From assembly GCF_002259415.1 (NCBI RefSeq), contig NZ_NPFY01000004.1, positions 186,001-250,000 of the forward strand: a stretch of 64,000 nucleotides of DNA. The letters run 5' to 3'. This DNA is from Rhodococcus sp. 14-2470-1b (lineage in GTDB: Bacteria > Actinomycetota > Actinomycetes > Mycobacteriales > Mycobacteriaceae). Shown here one piece after another: positions 58,678 through 64,000 of this stretch; the stretch's first letter is position 1, and every line of letters begins with the position of its first letter. The position numbers were made by a program, and so were the translations under genes. The notes beneath the pieces were generated by a model. It worked only from the letters and a program-made list of their open reading frames with translations, had not been told where the DNA came from and did not search any database.

Positions 58678-59802
58678 ATGTCCTCGCTCCCCGCCCGTTC
58701 GGTCCGGACACCGTCCGACGAAGCAGTGCTGCGTGCGCTGATGGTCACGCCCCGTTCGACGCGAGCCGAGTTGGCTGTCGCCACAGGTCTGTCCAAACCG
58801 ACCACAGCCGACTCCGTCCGCCGACTGGTCGAGGCCGGTCTCGTCGTCGACACCGGTCAGCGCACCAATGGTCGGGGTGGAGTGGGCACCTACTACGCGC
58901 TGAGCGAGAGAATCGGGGTCGCTCTGGTGGTGAGCGTCGCCCCGGACGGCGTCGTCGCCGAAACTATCGACACGACCGGAACAGTGATCGCTCGCGGGTT
59001 CGAGCCGATCGACCGGTCCGCATCGGAGGCGTCCGCCGCCCGAAGTCTCGTGAACTCTGCGCGAACCGCCACTGTCGACATCGGCCCGTCGACCGTCCGA
59101 CTCGCGATGGTGTCGGCCGCCGATCCCGTCGACCGCGCCAGCGGATCACTGGTACAGCTACCGGACGCGCCATTTCTGGTCGGCACTCTGTCCCCGAAGC
59201 TCGTACTCGAACCGTTCGTCGGCGGTGCGGTCTACGTCGACAACGACACCAACTGGGCGGCTCGCGCGGAGCGCGACTCCCGCCGGCACGACGGCTCGGA
59301 CGGCAGTAACTTCGTATACCTGTACCTCGGCGAGGGGCTCGGGTGTGCCATAGTGACCGACGGCGAGGTCCGTCGAGGGCACAGCGGACTCGCGGGAGAG
59401 GTCGCGCACGTGAGCACCACCGGAGCCGACGGACGCGCAACACCGTTCATCACCGTGTTCGAGCAACTAGGCCTTCGGCATCCGAACTCCACGGCCATCG
59501 ACGTCGACGCGGTACTCGGGTACGCACGCAACCCGGCGGACACTCTGGGTGTGCTCGCGAATGCCGTCTGCGATGTACTCAGCAGCGCAATCGCGTTCTG
59601 CGACCCCGGATTCGTGGTCGTCGCCGGACCCTGGGGCGCCGCATCTCCGCTCTTCGAAGCGATACAGCAACACGTGGAGCAGTCGACCCGATCGGTCCCG
59701 CTCGAACGGCCACGCGTGGGCGACGACGCGTCACTCCTCGGCGCCAGAGCGGCCGCGCTCATCGCTCTTCGCTCGGACGTCGTGTCCCGCGGGAGAATCT
59801 GA
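58678..59802 (+). CDS. ROK-family transcriptional regulator
   Basis: A 374-residue regulator with an N-terminal winged helix (LRALMVTPRSTRAELAVATGLSKPTTADSVRRLVEAGLV, about residues 19-57) and a ROK sugar-kinase-like domain (GAVYVDNDTNWAARAE, NFVYLYLGEGLGCAIVTDGEVRRGHSGLAGEVAHV). The ROK cysteine zinc motif (CxCGxxGC) is absent, so its kinase-like part is probably a ligand sensor only. It most likely represses the divergent DUF1479 gene through the TTACTGA sites. Confidence 0.88.
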   Translation: MSSLPARSVRTPSDEAVLRALMVTPRSTRAELAVATGLSKPTTADSVRRLVEAGLVVDTGQRTNGRGGVGTYYALSERIGVALVVSVAPDGVVAETIDTTGTVIARGFEPIDRSASEASAARSLVNSARTATVDIGPSTVRLAMVSAADPVDRASGSLVQLPDAPFLVGTLSPKLVLEPFVGGAVYVDNDTNWAARAERDSRRHDGSDGSNFVYLYLGEGLGCAIVTDGEVRRGHSGLAGEVAHVSTTGADGRATPFITVFEQLGLRHPNSTAIDVDAVLGYARNPADTLGVLANAVCDVLSSAIAFCDPGFVVVAGPWGAASPLFEAIQQHVEQSTRSVPLERPRVGDDASLLGARAAALIALRSDVVSRGRI

Positions 59803-59926
59803 CGAGCTCGGGCAGGTAGGCACAGACGTTCCCGGTGTAGGTCTGCGGCAGCGCAGTGACGACTGAACCGACGATGATCGAGATGACGGCTGATCCCGCG
59901 AACGCGAACACAATCTGACCCGGGTG
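59803..59926. other. short gap with a hydrophobic minus-strand stretch
   Basis: The minus strand reads VFAFAGSAVISIIVGSVV, then TALPQTYTG, through this gap and into the 3' end of the ROK gene. It resembles one membrane helix, perhaps the end of a lost transporter. It has no start, and no other part of such a gene is present, so it is only noted. Confidence 0.25.
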
Positions 59927-60220
59927 TCACGACCGGGCGAACTGCGACACCACCTTCGAGGCAACAAGTTCGAGGTGGTCGATGTCGGTCAGGTCCAGCA
60001 TCTGCAAATAGATGCGGGTGACACCGAGCTCTGCGTAACGCCCGATCGTGTCGACGACTTCGTTCGGTGTACCCGCAGCACAGATTGACTTCGGAGGCGA
60101 ACCTCGCCGCGAGCTCAGGGTTACGTTTCTTACCGCGCCCACCCATGAGGATCGGCGGTCCCGGCTGCTGCACAGGCTTGGGCAGCGCCGGCGAATCGGT
60201 AACCATGTATGCCGCGCCAC
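59927..60220 (-). pseudogene. LLM-class oxidoreductase C-terminal pseudogene
   Basis: The minus strand encodes the end of an F420/FMN-dependent luciferase-like enzyme: PGPPILMGGRGKKRNPELAARFASEVNL in one frame (about 60094-60180), then GTPNEVVDTIGRYAELGVTR and IYLQMLDLTDIDHLELVASKVV in another, ending at 59927. The change of frame near 60080 and loss of roughly the first two thirds of the gene make it non-functional. Confidence 0.8.
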
Positions 60221-60321
60221 TGTACGAGTACTACCGCCTACAGCGATTCGGACTTGCTATCCGAAGATGAGCCGAGTGTTGTGCGCATGAGAGGCCCTGC
60301 TAACGCTCCAGAGTGGACTTC

Positions 60322-60939
60322 TCAGCCCATCTCGATCCCGTACTGCGAAGCGAGAATCGGCCATACCTGGGCGGCCATTTCTGCACTCGAGGATGGACAG
60401 CCTTCGCAAACCCAGTCCGCTGCGACCGCCGCCAGTGCCCCGCCGGTGAACGTTGCGTTGAGTGCAAATCCTGTGCACCTCGACGTAGTGGATGCCTTGT
60501 TGCCGGTAGCGGAATCGGTCGCATCTTTCACTGCGTGAGCGATCCTGCGTCGCAAGTCGGTAACAACGAGCGTGCTCCCGGTTGGGCCCAACAAGCTCCG
60601 ATACAGACGCTGATGCTCGCGCAGATCGTCGAAGAACAACTCCAATGATCGAGGTGCGAGTGCCACCGCGTTCGGCGAGCCTGGTCGCAGTGAGGGCAAC
60701 CTCCGTACCAGCTGCTCGATCATCGCCGCCGAGGCATCGGCGGCGAGTTCACTGGTGCCACGGTAATGGTCATAGAACGTCGGCCGGCTCACATTGGCTC
60801 TGTCGGTGACATCTGCCACCGTGATTCCCCCCAGATCGCGCGTTCGCACCAGGTCGAGGAGCGCTTCCCGGAGCGCAGTACGTGTGCGCACAGTTCTGCG
60901 ATCAACTTTCGCCTGCTCCTGAACCTCGTCGTTCGGCAT
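60322..60939 (-). CDS. TetR/AcrR family transcriptional regulator
   Basis: A 205-residue TetR protein. The HTH is at about residues 18-63 (TRTALREALLDLVRTRD, ITVADVTDRANVSRPTFYDHYRGTSELA), and the C-terminal domain includes a TetR_C-like LELFFDDLREHQRLYRSLLG. It is divergent from the ketopantoate-reductase-like gene at 61028, which it presumably controls through the palindrome at 60977. Confidence 0.88.
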   Translation of the reverse strand: MPNDEVQEQAKVDRRTVRTRTALREALLDLVRTRDLGGITVADVTDRANVSRPTFYDHYRGTSELAADASAAMIEQLVRRLPSLRPGSPNAVALAPRSLELFFDDLREHQRLYRSLLGPTGSTLVVTDLRRRIAHAVKDATDSATGNKASTTSRCTGFALNATFTGGALAAVAADWVCEGCPSSSAEMAAQVWPILASQYGIEMG

Positions 60940-60976
60940 GACCGGAACACTACCGTTTCGACATATGTACGATTAC

Positions 60977-60988
60977 CTACATCTGTAG
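60977..60988. promoter_or_regulatory. small palindrome in TetR/PanE-like divergent promoter
   Basis: CTACA-TC-TGTAG (60977-60988) together with ACATATGT at 60961-60968 lies in the 88-bp gap between the TetR start and the ATG at 61028. A plausible TetR operator; arms are short, so support is modest. Confidence 0.4.
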
Positions 60989-61027
60989 CCCAAACCTGCG
61001 AGAGCGCGCACCGAACAGAAAGCTCCC

Positions 61028-62098
61028 ATGACTGACAAGCCCGCCAGAGCAACGTCCCCTCTGCCCATGTCGTCGACAGGTGGTGGCCCTGAAGTCCTGA
61101 TAGTCGGCGCGGGAGCGGTGGGTGTGTCCCTGGGTTACCACCTCACCTTGAGCGGCGCGCACGTGACGTTCTTGGTGCGCGCCGGACGGATCGCTGCCTT
61201 CGATCGACCTCAGCGCATCTACGACTACGACACGGAAGCAGTCGACATCTTCTCTGCATTCAACGTCGCCGACAATGCCAGATTTCTGCGAGAACACGAT
61301 TTTCGGTTCGTCATCGTCACTCTCGACGGTGCTTCGAGTCGCTCACCGGAAGGTACTAAGACCCTGCAGCAGGTCGGCCGGCTCATCCGCGACACAGAAA
61401 CACCCGTGCTGATGAACGGGATGGGGCTGGGACTTCGGGACTTCTACGCCCAGACGCTGGATGTCCCCCAGGATCGCCTTCTGCGCGGATTCCTCGGGAC
61501 TCTCGCACACCAAGCGCGGGCTGGGATCTTGACGGGTCAACCGGCTGCACTCCCGCCCGAATCGGTGGACATCTGCATCAAGCACCCGCCGAGTCGAGTT
61601 GGGTATCGAATCGCCAAGAGCGGACCCGCCGCCGTGAAGGAGTTCGCCGAATTGTACAGCCGCAGTGGAGTATCTCGCTGCGTAACCATCGATCGCCGCA
61701 TTGTCGACGTCGTCGGCAACGCGGCGTTCCCGCTCTACGCTGTGTCGGAGCTCGCTGGATGGCCCAGTTTCGAAGACCTGATCGCCACACACCCCGAACT
61801 TTGGCAACTCGCAGTCGATGCACAACGCGAGATCCTTCGCACGCCGAGCAACGGCTGGTTCGGAAAACTGGCTTCACTGACAATGGGTCCACGAGTGACA
61901 TCGCGTATACATCGCAAGATGGAGCAGGATATGAAGCCACTCGAACTGCAGGCGTTCAACAAGTTCCATCACGGCGGCAAAGTGCGTGAGCAGGATATCC
62001 GCATTCTGCGCGAGTGCGCGGAAGACGGGCTACGCCAGTCGCACTCCATGCCTGCATTGCTGAATCTACTGAACCGACTGGAACATCATTCTCGGTGA
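61028..62098 (+). CDS. ketopantoate reductase (PanE/ApbA)-like dehydrogenase
   Basis: A 356-residue protein with an N-terminal Rossmann fold (VLIVGAGAVGVSLGYHLTLSGAHVTFLVR, about residues 24-52) and a C-terminal helical ketopantoate-reductase domain (VVGNAAFPLYAVSELAG, KPLELQAFNKFHHGGKVREQD). Several atypical features, such as the longer N-terminus and lack of the usual K-x-x-x-N-x-x-x-N pattern, suggest it is not the biosynthetic PanE but a related oxidoreductase of unknown substrate. A TetR gene is divergent. Confidence 0.78.
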   Translation: MTDKPARATSPLPMSSTGGGPEVLIVGAGAVGVSLGYHLTLSGAHVTFLVRAGRIAAFDRPQRIYDYDTEAVDIFSAFNVADNARFLREHDFRFVIVTLDGASSRSPEGTKTLQQVGRLIRDTETPVLMNGMGLGLRDFYAQTLDVPQDRLLRGFLGTLAHQARAGILTGQPAALPPESVDICIKHPPSRVGYRIAKSGPAAVKEFAELYSRSGVSRCVTIDRRIVDVVGNAAFPLYAVSELAGWPSFEDLIATHPELWQLAVDAQREILRTPSNGWFGKLASLTMGPRVTSRIHRKMEQDMKPLELQAFNKFHHGGKVREQDIRILRECAEDGLRQSHSMPALLNLLNRLEHHSR

Positions 62099-62175
62099 AC
62101 CGGGTCACGGCGGCAAGTAATTGTCGCGGATCGAGAGCGTCCGAGACGGCGCGCTGTTCTGTGTATCAAGGGTAG

Positions 62176-62625
62176 CTACCGCGGAGGCAATACGGTCGGG
62201 TCGACGAATGTTCCTGATCCGTGGTTGATCGTCACGGTTCCAGCCGGAGCTGTGGAGCTGATTTTCGGTGCATCTCCGCTGCTGAGCGTGACGCGTAGTT
62301 GTTCACCGGCCTTGAAGCGCCAGTGTGTCTGCCCGAGCTCGATCGTGTAGTCGTGTGGTTCATCTGGAGTTACCGGCACGGCGCGCTCGAGCCCGTCCCT
62401 GAGTTGAGCACGCAGGCAACCTGCCTCGACGGGTAAGACTTTGCCGTCGGGTGTGACGACTTCGAGCGTGCTGACGAAGTAGGTGTCGGGTGCGGTCGTC
62501 GAAGCGTTGACGTGGAGGGTGGCAGGACCTGCGATGGTGGTGTCCTCCTCAAATGCCGGGAGGGTGAACGTCGACCGTGGATCCAGGGCCCCAAGAATCT
62601 CTTTCGACTCGACTTGGTTGGACAC
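62176..62625 (-). CDS. isolated C-terminal domain of a CocE/X-Pro dipeptidyl-peptidase-type hydrolase (truncated)
   Basis: A 149-residue product corresponding to the beta-sandwich PepX_C domain of CocE/NonD-type serine hydrolases: DTTIAGPATLHVNASTTAPDTYFVSTLEVV, LRAQLRDGLERAV, and HWRFKAGEQLRVTLSSGDAP. The alpha/beta-hydrolase catalytic domain that normally precedes it is missing. Its GTG directly follows the LysE stop (TGA-GTG). It is probably a remnant kept in frame by chance, although translation by coupling is possible. Confidence 0.7.
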   Translation of the reverse strand: MSNQVESKEILGALDPRSTFTLPAFEEDTTIAGPATLHVNASTTAPDTYFVSTLEVVTPDGKVLPVEAGCLRAQLRDGLERAVPVTPDEPHDYTIELGQTHWRFKAGEQLRVTLSSGDAPKISSTAPAGTVTINHGSGTFVDPTVLPPR

Positions 62626-63240
62626 TCACCGAATTTGCTCGACGAGCAGAACTGCTCCGATGCCGATCATCGCGACACCGGACATTCGGGTTACGACACG
62701 AGCGGCCTGCGGCCTCGCGCTCAGTACCCGTCGTGCACCGAGGGCAACGCAGGCATAGACCACGGCGCAACTGGCGATGTGGACCAGCCCGAGAACGACG
62801 ATCTGAACCGAAACCGGAAGACCTGCAGCGCGGGAGGTGAACTGAGGCAACAGCGCCAAGAACAGGAGAAAGACTTTCGGATTGAGTACACTGACGCCCA
62901 ATCCCTTCAATGCCTGTCGCACGCCGGACGTCGATGCCGTGTCTACATCCGCCTGCGGGGCAGGGGGATTGCGCACTGCACCGACACCGAGCCACGCCAG
63001 ATAGAGCGCGCCGACGACCGTCAGCCCGGTCATGACGTTCGGAGATTCGGCGACCAGGGCCGCTACGCCGGCCGCGACGACCACGGTCGCGACGAGGTGG
63101 CCTGTCAGCATCCCGCCGACCGCAGGTAGGACCGATCTTTGCCGGAGGCCCGCAGAGATTGCGTAGGCCCAGTCCGCACCTGGTGTGAGGACGAACAGCG
63201 CGGACACCGCCCAGAACGCCGCGATGCTTCCCAGTGCCAT
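62626..63240 (-). CDS. LysE/RhtB-family amino-acid exporter
   Basis: A 204-residue membrane protein with about six helices. The N-terminal GSIAAFWAVSALFVLTPGADWAYAISAGLRQ and the central LKGLGVSVLNPKVFLLFLALLPQF are the two conserved blocks of LysE/RhtB exporters. It likely exports an amino acid or amine. The intact AsnC-type regulator at 63359 is divergent and probably induces it, as LysG/Lrp-type regulators do for such exporters. Confidence 0.92.
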   Translation of the reverse strand: MALGSIAAFWAVSALFVLTPGADWAYAISAGLRQRSVLPAVGGMLTGHLVATVVVAAGVAALVAESPNVMTGLTVVGALYLAWLGVGAVRNPPAPQADVDTASTSGVRQALKGLGVSVLNPKVFLLFLALLPQFTSRAAGLPVSVQIVVLGLVHIASCAVVYACVALGARRVLSARPQAARVVTRMSGVAMIGIGAVLLVEQIR

Positions 63241-63358
63241 CTACTCGAACTCCGATCTGTGCTGCGAACGCGGCACTTCCGCAAGAGTAGGCAGGATCTG
63301 CAAGCAATTTTGCCTAGATTTTCCCGCATCGGGGTTTCAGATTGGTAGATTCGACCCC

Positions 63359-63811
63359 ATGGATCGCATCGACAAGAAGATTCTTGCGGAGCTGCAGCAG
63401 GACGGACGATTGTCGGTGACCGATCTGGCCGATCGAGTAAGCCTCAGCGTGTCGCCGTGTCATCGCCGAGTGAAAGCGTTGGAGGCATCCGGAGCGATCA
63501 GTAGCTATCGCGCGTTGCTCGACGCCGAGGCGTTGGGACTGACGTTCGAGGCCTTGATTTTCGTCAGCATGCACACGGCCGACCGATCGACCATCGCCGC
63601 GTTCGAGGATGCAGTGGCCGAGGTCCCCAACATCCTTCAAGTGCAGCGATTGTTCGGTGATCCCGACTACCTGATGCGAGTCATCGCTCGCGACAGAGCT
63701 GCATTCCAGCAGCTCTACGATCACAGTCTCGCGACGTTACCTGGGGTACAAAGGCTGGTGTCTACGCTTGTCATGAAGAACGTTGTATTCGACCGATCCT
63801 TACCGCTGTGA
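63359..63811 (+). CDS. Lrp/AsnC-family transcriptional regulator (intact)
   Basis: A 150-residue regulator with an AsnC HTH at about residues 4-50 (LAELQQDGRLSVTDLADRVSLSVSPCHRRVKALEASG) and a RAM ligand domain (LTFEALIFVSMHTADRSTIAAFEDAV, GDPDYLMRVIARDRAAFQQLYD). The ATG at 63359 matches the start of the pseudogene copy at 49730, with which it shares most residues. It is divergent from the LysE exporter, its likely target, and presumably senses the exported amino acid. Confidence 0.92.
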   Translation: MDRIDKKILAELQQDGRLSVTDLADRVSLSVSPCHRRVKALEASGAISSYRALLDAEALGLTFEALIFVSMHTADRSTIAAFEDAVAEVPNILQVQRLFGDPDYLMRVIARDRAAFQQLYDHSLATLPGVQRLVSTLVMKNVVFDRSLPL

Positions 63812-63826
63812 GCTGCCCATGGCCCG

Positions 63827-64000
63827 TCACTGCTGAGCAACGAACGCTATCCCGTCCACGTCGGAGTACAGGCAATCCCCCGGCTCGAAGTCGACCCGAC
63901 CGAAGCAGACGGCGACGCCGACTCCAAACGCAGCGGATTATCGCACTGCCGCTTTGACGACGAGTCCTCTTTCGCGGAGCGAAGACAGTCAACGGATGGA
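63827..64000 (-). pseudogene. RraA-like protein fragment at the right edge, probably degenerate
   Basis: The minus strand ends an RraA-like protein with SLRERGLVVKAAVR, an in-frame TAA, then SAAFGVGVAVCFGRVDFEPG and DCLYSDVDGIAFVAQQ, stopping at 63827-63829. The G-V-x-V-x-F-G-x-V-x-F-x-P-G-D-x-x-Y-x-D-x-D-G-I pattern is typical of the family's C-terminus. The internal stop suggests a pseudogene, but the gene continues past the window. Confidence 0.6.

Overview
The window is high-GC DNA with tightly packed genes, many ATGA/GTGA stop-start overlaps and an actinobacterial gene set: a mycofactocin-type short-chain dehydrogenase, AfsR/LuxR-type regulators, a MimR/AcoR-like activator, many CoA ligases and flavin-dependent oxidoreductases, and a gamma-butyrolactone-receptor-like TetR protein. 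A Rhodococcus or close relative is the best guess. This is an inference from gene content; no rRNA or other marker gene is present. Almost everything here is catabolic accessory capacity.

Layout. (1) 1-5.4 kb: a TetR regulator cut by the left edge, isopentenyl-diphosphate isomerase, a hotdog thioesterase, a glycosyltransferase, then a TetR gene divergent from a GXWXG/DUF4334 protein and a zinc alcohol dehydrogenase, with two palindromic operators between them. (2) 5.3-11 kb: an MHS-type transporter, then acyl-CoA ligase, APH-like kinase and acyl-CoA dehydrogenase. This trio resembles the levulinate/ACAD11 type of 4-hydroxyacyl-CoA phosphorylation and elimination. (3) 11-27.6 kb, the most interesting part: three paralogous pairs of a swivelling phosphohistidine domain plus an unrecognised partner protein (two split, one fused), a lipocalin-like protein, a LuxR regulator, a second CoA ligase, a predicted winged-helix protein, and a PPDK-like dikinase with no PEP/pyruvate domain. 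A biotin carboxyl carrier, a biotin carboxylase, a pyruvate-carboxylase-type carboxyltransferase, a DUF35 protein and an SCP-x-like thiolase follow, almost all translationally coupled. I read it as a phosphorelay joined to a biotin-dependent carboxylation, CoA-activation and thiolysis route for a ketone-like or hydroxylated substrate. The substrate is unknown.

(4) 27.6-37.1 kb: a RibB-like protein and a SnoaL protein, a large AfsR/LuxR regulator, a mycofactocin-type SDR, an HsaA-like flavoprotein, another LuxR regulator, then an LLM oxidoreductase, SRPBCC protein, VOC-like protein and flavin reductase. (5) 37.1-42 kb: an ABM monooxygenase, alcohol dehydrogenase, DUF59 protein and amidohydrolase divergent from a MimR-like activator. 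This has the order of the accessory part of propane monooxygenase (mim/prm) operons, but the monooxygenase itself is absent. (6) 42-50 kb: nitronate monooxygenase, MHS transporter, a LuxR regulator flanked by four G/C-tract operators, CoA ligase, enoyl-CoA hydratase, metallo-hydrolase and RraA-like aldolase.

(7) 49.7-51.6 kb: decayed DNA, with an AsnC pseudogene broken by one in-frame TAG, a transporter C-terminal remnant and about 1.1 kb without a convincing gene. (8) 51.6-56.6 kb: a DUF3500 lipoprotein, a small membrane-anchored Ser/Thr-rich protein, ApbE flavinyltransferase, a ferric-reductase-like b-heme membrane protein, a NuoF-like flavoprotein and a ferredoxin, forming a probable trans-membrane electron-transfer module. 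(9) 56.9-64 kb: a PfpI pseudogene, a DUF1479 dioxygenase divergent from a ROK regulator, an LLM pseudogene, TetR and a ketopantoate-reductase-like gene, a detached CocE C-terminal domain, a LysE exporter, an intact AsnC regulator (paralogue of the broken one) and an RraA-like remnant at the right edge.
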